From the NCBI RefSeq assembly GCF_018913965.1, contig NZ_JAHMHG010000001.1, positions 248,001-312,000 on the forward strand: a DNA stretch of 64,000 nt, given 5' to 3'. This DNA comes from Mycoplasma sp. CSL7491-lung. GTDB lineage: Bacteria > Bacillota_I > Bacilli_A > Mycoplasmatales > Metamycoplasmataceae. The notes below the pieces were generated by a model. That model made no database searches. It saw only the letters and a program-made list of their open reading frames with translations, and was not told where the DNA came from. Each line of letters begins with the position of its first letter. The stretch's first letter is position 1. Positions 1 through 12,010 of this stretch are shown piece by piece. The position numbers and the translations under genes were made by a program.

Positions 1-280
1 AAACGATTATTGTAATTAATAAAATAAAACCAAATACACCTGAGAAGTTTTTTGAATATCTAAAAACAAACTCTTTAAATATTTTTGTTTCTTCTTTAAG
101 TTCCTTATCCGCATGATAATCAAATGTTTTACCAACTATTTTTCATGCTTGATATTGAAAAGGTTGTAAAAATGGATTGGGAGCAATATTGCCTTTTCAA
201 TTATTAGATTCGCCAACATCATTTCTTGAACGAATTTTATCGGCATATTTTTTAATAAATGTATTAAGTTTACTTGTCAT
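1..280 (-). CDS. oppC: Oligopeptide ABC transporter permease OppC, first copy (3' truncated by window edge)
   Basis: Only the first ~93 codons lie in the window. The ATG at 280-278 follows a GGAG ribosome-binding site and sits 2 nt after the oppB stop. The visible part is a polar N-terminal tail ending in the start of a first membrane helix, and it resembles the N-terminus of the complete OppC at 42521-43498 (both have a proline/asparagine-rich stretch before the helix). OppC is the second inner-membrane permease of the oligopeptide importer. oppD and oppF of this copy are presumably beyond the left edge. Identity rests on operon position after oppB and on similarity to the second copy. Confidence 0.85.
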
Positions 281-282
281 TT

Positions 283-1341
283 TTATGCTCCTTTTCTTCT
301 TACACGTGGGTCAATTACTTCGTATAGCATATCTCTTGTCGCATATGATAATATTGTTAAAAGTGTAAACATAACTATTAAAAATAGTATAACATTGTAA
401 TCTTTTGTTTGAATAGCTTGCAATAAGGTTGCTCCAGAACCTGGTATAAAAAATATTTGCTCAATGAAAATAGAACCAATAAAACTACCGAAAATAACGG
501 CCGGAAAGAATGTGGCTATCGGGAATAAAGAAGGTTTAAGAGCATGTTTTCAAACAAATTTGGTTTTACTTAATCCTTTTAAATATGCAAATTTAGCATG
601 AACAGAATTAAGTTCACGATTCAATTCTGTTCTAATATACTTAATATATACAATAATACTTCCTAACGATAATGCCAAACCAGGCAATATATAACTTGCA
701 AAATTATCTACATCAAATATATAAGGAATATTCATTAACCTTCCTAAAAATACCAAGATTAAAGCGAAAATAATAGACGGAACTGACGAAAATATACTTA
801 CTAAAATTGTTGAAATATTATCAACTAATCCACCAGGATTTTTACCTACTCAAATACCTAAACTAATTCCAATAACTACTGTTAGTAATACTGAAAAAAT
901 TCCAACTAAAAATGATTTATAAAAACGTTCTCATATAAAACTATTGATTTCTCTTTCCGGAAAAAGAGAAAGTGAAATTCCAAATTCTCCTCTAAATAAT
1001 CCTTTTAAGTATAATCCGTACCTTTGTATAAGTGGTAAATTTAATCCGTACTGAGCTTCTTTAACTTTTCTAGCAGTTTCATCACTTAGACCACTAGTAA
1101 TTGAATTTGAACCAGGGACAAGATTTATTAAGAAGAATGTAATTGTTATAACTATCAATCCTATTACGAAAAATTCTAACATTATTTTAATAAATCTAAT
1201 GATTGAATTTAGAAATGGTGAGTTTATAGTAAATATTTTTTCTTTTAAAGTTGAGTCATTAATTCTTTTATTGGTAAAAAATATTTTATTTGAATCAACA
1301 AAATAAGTTTTTTTATCTCTTATCTCTTTTTTGAATTTCAT
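283..1341 (-). CDS. oppB: Oligopeptide ABC transporter permease OppB, first copy
   Basis: 352 residues when UGA is read as Trp; the frame has no UAA/UAG. It forms the membrane channel with OppC and passes peptides from OppA to the ATPases OppD/OppF. A cytoplasmic tail of ~60 residues precedes the first helix and the typical OppB stretch ITFFLINLVPGS. The permease (EAA-type) region shares the run ILPGLALSLGSIIVYIKYI with the second copy, followed by RTELNRELNS and LKGLSK. The ATG overlaps the oppA stop by one base (TAATG), implying translational coupling, with AGAGAGGA as ribosome-binding site. The second copy is at 41436-42515. Confidence 0.95.
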
Positions 1342-4300
1342 TATTGTCCTCTCTTTCTTGGTAATCCTGGTCTAGGTGGTCTTGTAAAATCGTAGGCATA
1401 TTGCAAACTAAATCTAAAAAGTGAATCAATTCCACCAATTCTTGTTATTTCTCAATTAGTATCAACTTCCATAAGAGGTATAACAGGTGCTGAGTCTCTA
1501 ACTATTTTTTCAAGTTCTCCAATGAAAACGTAAACATATTCTTGGGTTCATTTTTGTTTTATTTCTTCGTTTGTGAAATTAGCCGAAAAGAATGCATTTA
1601 AACGATCTGTATATTGCGCAAATGTTTCATCCTTTTTAAGGAAAGATAATTCGATAAATTTAGATCAAAAATCAATTGATGATGTATCAGATTTATCTTT
1701 TAACGACTGTTGTATGTTTAGTCTTTTTTTAGTGTCTAATGTTAATTTTTCAATTCCATTTACTCCGTATTTTTCAAAAATAAATAATTCTGCAAGATGG
1801 TTTAATCTATTATTTTTAATTTTTGGATTGTTGATTAATAAAAACTCAAAAGCGTATTTTAATAATTGATTGCTAAAAGATGAATCTTTAAAATCATTAC
1901 TTAATTTTGTTGCTAAAGAAGATACATCTACAAACTTTTGGGATTTTTTAATTTTATTAAATTCATTTTTAAATTGAGATTGTTTTGTGGCAAAATTAAA
2001 AAGTTCATTTAATAAATTTTTTAATAATTCTCCTTTATTAATATTAAGTTTATCTAAAACTAATTGGCTAATATATGTTGAGTAAGTAAATGAACCTACA
2101 GGATTATCTTTGAAAGCTATTCTTTTTTGTATTGAAGAATCTACTTCATCAGGTTTAAAGAAAACTGATACGTAGTCTTGCGCACCGTTTCCACCTAATT
2201 TATCGTAATTTTGATAAATTACGTCATATTTACCTTCTTCAATTCAAGAAGCAAATGCATTTTCTGGTAAGCTCTTGTTTTCAATCTTAATAAAACCATC
2301 GAAAACTCTATTTAGTTCGGTTGATAAAAAAGTACCAGCTTTTTTTTGCTCATCAGTTGAGTTATTTAAAAATCTTAATGTTACATCTTTTAAGTTAGGA
2401 TATTTTTTCTTAAATCTTTCAAGATAAATTTTTGCAACTGTTTCATTGTGGGCAATATCGCTTCTTCTTGTTTTTTCAAATGTAAAACCTTTAGCTAGGT
2501 GTACTACAAAATCATAGTTTTGCAATGACATTTCCTTAGATCCTTCGCCATTAGCATCTGGTTTAGTATTCATACTTAAGTCACTAAAGTAGTTTTCGAT
2601 GTTTTTACCGTCAAAAGTTTTATATTGTCCATAAGCAGTCCATGTGCTTACAGGGAATGAAAAGTCCCAACCAACCATTTTTAATATTTTTTCTCTATCG
2701 ATTGCGTAATAAATTGCATTTCTTAAATCTTGATCATTCAAATAACTTTCACCGTTAGTTTCGCTATCTAAATTGAAACCAAAACCAATTGTACCGTAGC
2801 CTTGATTTTTGTTTAAATAATCTTTATATTCTGGATTTGTTCAATATTCATTAATTTTATTGGCAGGTATATATGTTTGTGAAACGAAACCGTCCTCAAA
2901 TAATGTTGAATTAGTATTTTTATCAGTAGATAAATAAATTTTAATTTTATTAGAAATTGTATTATCAGCATCAAAATAATCATTATTTTTCACTAAATTA
3001 ATATATCCTTGTGGGCCGAGCAAAATGTTGTTTCTATCCATTAAGAACGGTCCTGATGTTAAAAAAATATTTGTATCAGAGCCGTATTTATCAATTCCGC
3101 CTGCAATTGTTTCGATATATTTTCTATTAACCGGGAATAATCCGTTTAAAATATTTGATAATAAAAAGTTTAAACTTGGTGTTTTATTTTCATCAAATAT
3201 CATTGAAAACGAGTTTTCGTCCGAACTAATACTTTTTATTTTAGCTAAAATAGATTCTCCTTCAAGGTTAAAAATTTGGTCAGGATTAACAAATGGATTT
3301 TTAATAATTTTCTTTGTTATTAAAGTATTTGTGTTTTTATCCATAAATTTAAAATCTTGAATTTCTTTATTTAAATCAAAATTATTTTTTTGATTTTCTT
3401 GATGGATGTTATATATTAAATTTTCTGAAATTTCTTCATTTGTATAATCTAAAAATAATTGACCTGTATAAAACCCAAAATCTAATGATGCATTTTTAAT
3501 TTCTTCAACTTCTTTTAAATCTAAAGGTTCATTTTTGTCATTAAAAACTTGTGGTTGTCATATATTTTGGTTTGGATCTTGGATGTATGTATTTGAAGAT
3601 TTATCCAAAATATATTTTCTTCTTCCTCATGGATTTAAATATGATTTATTAAACTTTTGGATGTAATTTTTTTGTGCTTCAATAAATCTATCTGTTCCTC
3701 TAATTCCGTATTTTTTTATTTCATCAAGCTTTTGTGAGCCTGTATTTAAGTCTAAAATGTATTCTAAATAATCTCTAATGTCATTTGCTGTAACAAAATC
3801 ATTATTGCTTCAACGATTTCTTTTTGCATTTACTCTTCCTGTAATTGCCATAAAATTATTAGAGTTTTTAGGATTTCTAAAACCATATAATGTTGCATTT
3901 GTACGTGGGTCACCTACAGTTGCAGAACCTAACCCTCCGACTATTTGAAATTCATCAATGCTATATCAAGTACCTTGAACTCTACCAAAACCACTTTCTT
4001 CTTCCAAAGAGTTTTTATTGTTTTTTATGAAATCAGAGTATTTAGAAGATATGTTTCCGTCTACGTCGATTGTGTTAGAAGAGTCCACCATAACAAAATT
4101 AAATTTATTTGTAGTGATAACGCTTTTTAAGGTTGTGTTAGGACCTGTTTTTAAATAAGAATCAACTAATGAAGGAAGTATTTTGTCAATTGACTTGTAT
4201 TTAATGTAATTTAAATTATTAATTGGTTCTGCTGTAAGTCCAAAATCATAATTTATTAAATTATTTTTATTTATTTGTTCATTATCATTATTTTGCATTG

Positions 4301-4385
4301 AGCAAGAAACAATGGCAGTTATCGAACCGAAAGAAATTATGCTTCCTAAATAAAAAATTGATTTTTTAATTTTTTTATTTTTCAT
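1341..4385 (-). CDS. oppA: Oligopeptide-binding lipoprotein OppA, first copy
   Basis: 1014 residues in one code-4 frame. The N-terminus is a lipoprotein signal peptide with a lipobox ending at Cys28 (AIVSC), so the mature protein should be anchored outside the membrane. It is the substrate-binding component of the Opp importer. The stretch LNDQDLRNAIYYAIDR is typical of family-5 solute-binding proteins and is shared almost exactly with the second copy at 38430-41423. Mycoplasma OppA proteins are usually this long (~950-1050 residues), against ~540 in other bacteria. The start follows AGAAGGAGAAAA 18 nt after the PDxFFG gene stop; the stop overlaps oppB. An ecto-ATPase activity is known for M. 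hominis OppA, but I did not find a convincing Walker A motif here. Confidence 0.93.
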
Positions 4386-4403
4386 TTTTCTCCTTCTTAT
4401 TTA

Positions 4404-7400
4404 TTATCCTGTGATATTAAATTGGTAATCTACAGATATTAATGTTTCGTTTGTATTTTCTTCTTTAATTAACTTGATCGATGCTTGATCGAATGTTTTA
4501 CCATTTTCTGCTATATATTCAAGATCTCCTAGGTTTATGTTCGAAACTTTTTTACCTTCAGAATCTATAAAGTAAGCATAATATTGATGTTTTGGTTTTA
4601 GTAAAGTATCACGATATTTACCCATAAGAGCATAATCCGAAATTCAAGTCGAATATCCTTCATCATTTAAAGTGTGTTTTGAATTTGAATCACCTTGTTT
4701 TGTTAGGTAAAAAATGTTATTAGTATCTTTTATATTAACTTTTAAAGTTCTAGCTTCACCAGTTTCTTTGTCTATAAATTGTATTCTATCAATTTTTGAA
4801 GCAGTTTGATTATCTAAATAACCATACAAGGCCAATGCGTCTTTTCTTTTGTTTCTAAAAATACCAGATACATTTCTTTTTCCTATACCATAATTTAATA
4901 ATTGTGATATGAAAAACGCTCTTGCTCTTGAGTTAATTTTTTGTCCATTAAAATCTTTTAATCTTATTGTGTTATCGGTTATTTCTTCACCATTATCATC
5001 ATACAATTCCATTCCAATTTTTGTTTTTTGTCATCTATCTTTAAAGAAACCATTACTTTTGACGGAAAATTGACCAAAATATGAAGAATTTCTTTGTTCG
5101 TTACTTGAAATAATATTCTCATTTGAGAAGTCGCCTAATGCAGTTTTTTTAATATTTGATATTTCGTTGTTAAGTTTGTTCAAAATATCTGAAAATTCTT
5201 TTCTAAGTACGCTTAATTTGTTCTCGTTTGAATCGTTTTGCTCACTTAATTCTTTTATTTTTTGAACTTGTACGTCTGTTAAATCATCATTTTGTTTAAT
5301 TTGTTCGATTTCATTTTGAATTTGTTTAATTTGATTTTGAATTTTTAATATATTTAAATGTTTTTGATTTAAATCATCTTGATATTTAGAATTTATTTGT
5401 GCAGTTTTTTTGTTAATTTCTCTATATTTTAGGGCTCTTACTGCCTCTAATACACCGTTATTAATGTTTTCTTGATTATTTTTTTTATCATTTCAAACAG
5501 ATAATTCTATTGAGTCAACAATATAATCCAATCCTGAAGTAGCTTCATTTAAACCTTTTAGATATTTAGGTAGGTTCTCAAAATCCTTATAGTTTGGCAC
5601 ATAAGTAGTTTGAACATAATCTCTAGTTAGTGTTTCTGCTAAATTGTAGACATAGTCGGTAAATTTATCGCTTAATAAAGCTTCAACTCTAGAAAGATTA
5701 TAATTTATAACATCGCTAGTTGGCTCTCCGTTTAAGAAATTAACGAAAAGAACTTGATTAAGCGCATAACTTTGATATGAACCATTCCCTTCTCAAATAA
5801 TTAAATTACCAATAAATTTATATAAGTCTTGAGAATTTATCGAATTATATATATTTTGATCATCTTCATTTGTGTTAAGAATTTTTTTAACATATTTTTT
5901 TAGTGCGTCTTGAATATCATTAATGCTAAATTTAGATTCATTATCAATAAAATGAGGATCTTGCTTATTGAAAGTTAAACCTTCTCTAAAGTTATTGTTT
6001 GAAATTACAATTCCATATTCTTTTGAGAAAATAGCTTGATTTTCAATTAAATTATTAATCGGATTAAAATCTTTAACAGCCATAAAATAATTTGAATGTC
6101 TAAATCTAAACATTGCTATATTAGCAAGTTGTTGTTCGCTATATGTTGAAATAATATTTTTAAGAGGGTCGTTTTCGGAACTAGAAATTTTATTTTTAAA
6201 TGTATTTAAATCAAATTTAGTTTTAACATAATCAATATTTCAATTAAAATGACTTTCTTCGATACCTTTATCGTTTATTGTCACACTTTCTAATTGTGCT
6301 TTTGAATAATCGATGGAACTAAATTCTCATAGTTTTTCAAAAGAATCAAACGAAATTGTTTCTACATCGTTGATTGTAACTTTATTTTGATTAGTCGAGA
6401 ACGAATTATATAACAATTGTGTAGAATCTTTTTTTTGAGTGTTAAAAATTAATTTATTAGTTAATTCATATAATTTTTCATTATTTTGATTTCTTAATGC
6501 GTCTAATATTTCTTGGCTAGTTGCTACTTTATTTTGTGAGTTAGTAAAAAGTATAACAGGATTTGTTTGATTATTTCCTGTTGTTAAAAGGCCTGTGCCT
6601 GTTCTTAAAAGTGTAAAAATAGGATTTGTTTGAATAAAACCTGATATTTGTGATATACCAAATTGATCTTTGTAAGTATTTAATGCATTTATATAACCGA
6701 ATTGACTAGATAAAAAGTTTGAATCATTAACGTAAGGGAATGAATATGATTTAGTAATTTTGTTATCTTTAACATACGCCAAAATATTCCCTACTAGTCC
6801 TTGTGAGACTCTAGCGTTACTTAAATTATTTGAAGTTATAATGTATTGAATTAAAGTTTTTGCATTGTTTTGCCCTTCATTTATTGAAGTATATTCAAAG
6901 GATTTTCTTCCTGAATCTGGTCTATACCCGTTTGTTTGTGGATTTATTTCGATTAAGTTATTTCTATATTTAATTGAATTATATAAGCCGCTATCATCTT
7001 TATAACCGAATAATGTTTTAAAATAAGATTTAATTTCTCCACCCAAAAATGTTTCCTCGTTATTTCAACCAGTTTCACTGTAATTTGAGATAATAGAATT
7101 TAATATACTTCTTTGAATAATTCTAGTTTTTTCGTTAATAAATCTAATGCTTTCTTGATCTAGAGGTTCGTTTAATTTAACATTTATTAAAGGAGTGCCG
7201 TCTTCGTTGAATAAATTAATTTTTGTTGCAATTATTTGGTTGTTTTTTTGGGTTAATTCGACTATTCTCAAGTTTATGGAATCATCATTATTGATTGTCA
7301 TAAAATCTAAGTAATTATTACCTAACCCATCTTTCAAATCTTTTGCTATTTTTAAAATACTAATTTCTTCATAAGTATTATTTGGTTGTTGATCATTTTT

Positions 7401-9800
7401 GCTTTTAAAAGCTTTTGCTTTTCCTGTAATATACGGATTTAATGTACCGGAATTTTCATCGAATGAATTGGCTATAAATAAATCACCTAAGTCATTTTTT
7501 CTTATTTTAGAAGCATTTTGTAATCCTTCAAAATCTTGTAAAAATCTTCTTTCAGGGTTCTCAAGAGTTTTATATATGTTTTCACCATTATTTTTATTTC
7601 CTCATATTTGATTTTCTGTCTCTTTTTCTTCGTATTTATATGTTCCATCATCTTGTTTTTTTCCGAAAATAAATTTAAAGAAAGCTCCTTTTTCGGCATT
7701 TGTACCAAGTGCATTCACTCTTGAAACATCTAAATGAGTTCTAGCATAAAGATAATTTTTTAAAGCTTCTATTGAGTAGTATGATGATTCGTTTAAACCG
7801 CCTCTAGTTGATAAACCACCAACAATAACAGCGTTACCTTTTTCGTTTAATGCTTGAGATTGGTCTAAAGTAAAATGATGTCCATATTCGTGAGTTGCAA
7901 CATATTTTAAAAAGTCAGTTGAAATACCTTGAAAATCATCAAATGATGCCCCTAAAATAAGAGGAATACCAATTCTGTCGCTTTCTGAAAATCCTTGATA
8001 TTCACCATCCTCTAATTGATATTCATAATATCCTTTATCATTTAGTTTTTTAACTATATGCGGACCATTTTGTGTTTTTAATAATTGAGGATATTTTTCA
8101 ATGACTTTGTCGATTAAGTCTGAATATACATCATTATATACTTGGTACCTTCTGCTTTCTAAACCACCTATAGGCTTTCCGTTTTTATCTAATAATGAGA
8201 CATCTTCAGGACCTGCAGTTAGAGATCTAGGTGTAATTGCTCCATTGTATTTAAGCGCAAATTTTAAGTTATTAAATTCGTTTTTTAACTTAAAGTAATT
8301 ATTTTTTAATTTTTCATAATTTATTTTATTTATATTTTTGTTCTTGTATTGTTTGTTCAAGTTTTGAAGATATTCATCACTTATTGATTTTGAATTAAAC
8401 GTTATTTTTTCGATGTTATTATTCGAATCATTTAATGAAAAGGTAATTATCCCATTTTTGACATCAATTTTATTTACGATAAATTCTTTTAAAGAATTTC
8501 TATCTTCTTCTTTAATATTATTTAAATCTTTAAATTCTTTTAGTTTATTATATGCTTCAATTTTTGAAGAGAAAAAATAAATATTTTTTTGTGAATCAAT
8601 AAATTTGATAATTTTTTTATTTTCATACATCTTAACATCATAGAAATCTAAAAAGTGAATTAACGAGTTTGAAATAGCGCTTTCAAATGTTTGATATGTT
8701 ACTTCGAAGTTTTTATTATTCATATCTTCATTTAAATTGATTGTTTCTTTTCTATTGCCGAAATTAAAAGTAATATTTAGAAAAAGTTTATTATTTTGGT
8801 TTCTATCTTTTGAAGTAACAATATCTTCTATCGTAGCTTCTTGAAAATCATTAAAATGCAACTCAGAATCAAAGGAGTTAGAGTTAAAATCGTTATTAAA
8901 TTGTTTTTCGGTATATTCAAATGGTAAAACAACAAATTTACTTGAATTATTTGAACCTAAATTCTTAGGATTATAAACTAGAAATCTTTTACCTATTAAT
9001 CTTTTTGGTCCTATTAAGGATAAAAATGTATCATTTCCATTTTGCAATTTTGAATTTTTAATTGCCGAAGCTTCGGGAATAGACTTTAAATATTCGTCAA
9101 CATTTTGTTTAGTTGTCAACTCTTTAAATAATGAATATGTTAAAGAATCTGACGCATTACCTGGACCAGATTTAATTGAATATATAGGCATAGAACCAAA
9201 AAAAGCATCTGGAAAGAATTTGATTTCACTAACTTCTTTATGTATGGTTGAATGAGATCCTAAAGTTATTGCATTACCATTTTCTTCTACTCCGGGAACT
9301 ATTCTAAAACTCTCGAGTGTAAGTAAGTCTGGACCTCATGAGACGTTGTTGATAAATCATTTTGTAAATTGAACGAACTTTCGTGGTTTTACTGCTAATA
9401 CATATTCATCATAAAAACTAAATGAACCGTATTTAACTTCCAATATAAATGATTCTTTATATTTTTCAAAATATTCGTTATAAAAGTCATCAAAACCATA
9501 TTTTGTGTTAGCTTCGTTTGTGAATCAAAACAATGTTTGATTTTCATTTGATTTAGCCACTATATTTTTCTTTAGCGGATCCAAAATTACTATTTCGGGT
9601 TTTAAATTTTTATTTTCATCATATATTGCTGAATAGTCATTTTTTAACTCTTTTGAGCTTATGTATGAGTATGAACCATTTACTTCGTCAGAATTATTAG
9701 CGTACGAAAACATTGACGCAATGCTAATTGCTGAACCAATTCCAATTATTCCAAATGACAGTAGTATTTTAGATTTTAAATTTAGTCTTCTTTTTTTCAT
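4404..9800 (-). CDS. PDxFFG-family surface protein with HExxH motif, first copy
   Basis: 1798 residues in one uninterrupted code-4 frame (checked across all gaps; only UGA/Trp interrupts it under the standard code). The start is the ATG at 9800, 6 nt after AAGAGGTG; an upstream ATG at 9854 lacks such a site. Residues ~10-30 form a membrane anchor without a lipobox Cys, so the bulk is predicted outside the cell. PDAFFG lies at 197-202, the signature that names the mycoplasma PDxFFG family. HEYGHH at 637-642 is a zincin-type HExxH motif. A Lys/Glu/Asn-rich coiled-coil-like stretch lies around residues 1465-1550. The protein immediately precedes oppA, as does the paralogue at 30439-38418, so a role in supplying or capturing peptides for Opp is likely. 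Protease activity is an inference from the motif only. Confidence 0.88.
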
Positions 9801-9963
9801 TTTCACCTCTTTTGAGAATGCTATTTTGCTGTTTATTTTATTGCATAAATGCAATATTAGTGAATAATTTAATATGTTTTTTATTATATCATTTAATGTA
9901 TAAATTATAAAAAAATAAGCATATTATAATAGGTATTTTTGTAAAAAGTTTATAATTTAAAAT
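9801..9963. promoter_or_regulatory. Divergent promoter region with palindrome
   Basis: Intergenic region between the divergent PDxFFG gene and the S1-domain gene. For the minus strand, TATAAT (9888-9883 on the complement) would give a ~75-nt leader containing the inverted repeat TTGCAT-AA-ATGCAA (9841-9854), a possible operator. For the plus strand, TATAAT at 9951-9956 lies 7 nt before the ATG of the S1 gene, implying a leaderless mRNA; another TATAAT-like box lies near 9925. No riboswitch-like structure is visible here, in contrast to the second PDxFFG-opp module. Confidence 0.5.
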
Positions 9964-10341
9964 ATGGAAAATAAGTACCCAAAAATAAAGATTGGAAAAG
10001 TTCAAAAAGTATTCAATGACTATGCGATAATTCAGACAAAAGAATTAGAAAAATTTGTGATTTTCAAAAATGAAATTACAGATTTTAATAGAAATATTAA
10101 TAATATTTTAAGACAAAATGACTTGATTAATTTTGTTGTTTTGTCGTTTAATAGTGAAAAAAATGAAGGAAAAGGAAGTTTTAAGAGAAATCATACTAAC
10201 GAATTAAATAATCGTATTATTTATAAGTTAAAGGAAACTCCTGGTGGATTTAAAAATTTATTATCATTCACATTAGCTAATATTTCAAAGAAGACAATGG
10301 ACAAAAACACAAAAAATGGTATCGAAAATGTCAAAAATTAA
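9964..10341 (+). CDS. S1-domain RNA-binding protein
   Basis: 125 residues. The N-terminal ~75 residues fit an S1/OB fold: the pattern IKIGKVQKVFNDYAIIQT is the usual first strand and turn, and a later GKGSFKRNH segment resembles the closing S1 strand (often KLSFK). The C-terminal ~45 residues (LKETPGGFKNLLSF and on) are outside the S1 core. It probably binds RNA, partner unknown. There is no ribosome-binding site; a TATAAT box ends 7 nt before the ATG, so the mRNA is probably leaderless. It overlaps the next gene by 14 nt, so the two are expected to be co-translated. Confidence 0.65.
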   Translation: MENKYPKIKIGKVQKVFNDYAIIQTKELEKFVIFKNEITDFNRNINNILRQNDLINFVVLSFNSEKNEGKGSFKRNHTNELNNRIIYKLKETPGGFKNLLSFTLANISKKTMDKNTKNGIENVKN

Positions 10342-11596
10342 AATAATAGCCAATAATAACTTAATTATTAATAATAAAATTGAAAATGAAGATTATCGTG
10401 ACTTGTTAAATCAAATTAAATCATTAAATTTTAAAGGATCAGAAAATCTAGAATTCGATGATATTGCTATAAATTATTCTATTAATGGAATTGATAAAAT
10501 TATTGAATATTGTAATTTAATTTATTCTAATAATGTTGAGTACCTTATCGTTTGGTCGAGTAAAAACACTGAATTAGCATTAAAAAGTGTTTTAAATTAT
10601 ATTTTTGGATTATATGACTATAATATAGATAAAAAAGTAAAATTATTATTTTTAAATAGCTCAGATTCTAAAGAGGTTTTTAAAGAAAAAGTTAATTATT
10701 ATTTTAATTTTTCAAAAGGAAATAATCTTGCAATAATGTTTTTAGATGGTTTTAATTCAAAAGATGATAAGGATAATTTATTTTATTCTAATTATTTATT
10801 AGATAAATTTAGTCGTCAAGCCAGTAATTTTTTAATAAAAAAATTAATTTATTTCGTTGGAAAAAGTACCTGGTTAAAATATATTGATAATTTCAATATA
10901 CCAAATCAAAATATTTTTATTGTATCAGAGCAAATTAATAAAACTTATAATATATTAACTGAAATTTGTTTAATTGTTTTAGCAACACAGGGAGTAAATA
11001 TAATTAAATTAATCAATGGTTACAAAAATGCATCTAAATATATTTTGACCAATAATTTATATTTCAATAATTCATTAAAATTAGCGTTATATTTAAATAA
11101 ATTTAGTAAGCAAGAGCAAAAAATGAAAATTAGAAAAAGTAGTTTAAATTTGTTTATTGCATATGACGATTTTTTGACAAATTTAATGAACTTGTTTGCT
11201 AATAACTTTAATCAAAAAACATTAAATAAAAACACTTTTAATGATTATGCTGAATTTCCTGGAGATATTTCTGTTTTGGGGCAATCTATTCTTTCTAATA
11301 ACATTAATAAATTAGTAGTTTACTTTAAAATAAAACAGAAATATTTTGATTTTCAATTATCTTCTAATGCAGATTATAATGATTTATTAACAAATTTTAG
11401 TAATTTAACTATGCAACAATTTAACGAAATTAGCTATAAGTCTTTCGATAATTATTTAACTTCTTTTAATGATGATGTAACTTCGCTATGTGTCGAAATT
11501 GAAAAAAACGATGAAGAAAGTTTAGGGGAGTTAATTTCTTTACTTTATTGAAGTAAAATATTTTATTGTGTGCTAAATGATATAAATCCTTTTTAA
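10328..11596 (+). CDS. Glucose-6-phosphate isomerase-like protein lacking active-site motifs
   Basis: 422 residues from the ATG at 10328 (an alternative ATG is at 10316). The order of segments follows bacterial phosphoglucose isomerase (~430 residues): an N-terminal block matching the GND..DLPVNYD region (GSENLEFDDIAINYS), then a Rossmann-like strand, an IP..-type segment, and DISVLGQSIL aligning with the family's DLHSLGQ region. The catalytic signatures are gone, however. The glycine loop GIGGS is WSSKN, the GGR(Y/F)S signature is replaced by NQNIFIVSEQ, the His of DLHSLGQ is Ser, and the protein ends at INPF, before the QPGVE..K tail that carries the catalytic Lys. The frame is intact, so it looks like a maintained non-catalytic relative rather than a shredded pseudogene. 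Sugar-phosphate binding or a scaffold role is speculative. Confidence 0.7.
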
Positions 11597-11637
11597 AAAA
11601 ATCTAAATAAGATATTTTTTTCTTATTTAGATTTTTT
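11596..11637. terminator. Bidirectional intrinsic terminator
   Basis: Perfect 17-bp inverted repeat: arm AAAAAATCTAAATAAGA at 11596-11612, complementary arm at 11621-11637, 8-nt T-rich loop. A-tract on one side and T-tract on the other suit the convergent GPI-like and ArsR genes. Confidence 0.9.
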
Positions 11638-11641
11638 ATAA

Positions 11642-12010
11642 TTAACTATTTTTTAATAGCTCATTTCCTTCTTCGTGTCCATCGTAAATACATTCACATT
11701 CTAGATTGTTTGAATCGTCCATTTTGTACATCATTTGTAAAAACTCTGAGTATTTTTCTTTAAAATCAGGCATTAATTGATAATATAAATTATGTCCTTC
11801 TTTTTTTGCGTACACTATTTCCATAGTTCTTAAATTCATTAAATGTTTAGAAATGTTAGCTTGCTTAGAATTAAATTTATTAGCTAGCGTTAGAACATCA
11901 CATTCATTTTCATGACATGAATATAAATGCAAAATAATTTTTCTTTTGATATCCTTAGAGAATAATCCTAAAAGTGATGATAAATCATTATTATTTGTCT
12001 TTTTGTTCAT
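11642..12010 (-). CDS. ArsR-type winged-helix transcriptional regulator
   Basis: 122 residues. A winged-helix core spans roughly residues 10-85: IKRKIILHLYS, then LANKFNSKQANISKHLMNLR as the recognition helix region, then a wing (VYAKKEGHNLYYQL). This is the ArsR/SmtB layout. The C-terminal tail contains CECIYDGH, a Cys/His cluster that could bind metal, and Cys residues also occur in the SCHENECD segment before the recognition helix. Ligand and targets are unknown. It starts inside the 3' end of the helicase gene (20-nt overlap) behind TTAGGAG, so it is co-transcribed with the helicase and the EIIB-like gene. Confidence 0.75.
   Translation of the reverse strand: MNKKTNNNDLSSLLGLFSKDIKRKIILHLYSCHENECDVLTLANKFNSKQANISKHLMNLRTMEIVYAKKEGHNLYYQLMPDFKEKYSEFLQMMYKMDDSNNLECECIYDGHEEGNELLKNS

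Noticed and set aside
1573-1869. 98-codon plus-strand frame inside oppA
   Set aside because: Antisense shadow of the uninterrupted oppA frame; no promoter or ribosome-binding site.
4404-9800. Apparent chain of broken open frames, as if the gene were a degraded pseudogene
   Set aside because: Every interruption is UGA in the same frame; read as Trp the frame is continuous for 1798 codons. The same holds for the helicase, both opp operons and the surface proteins.
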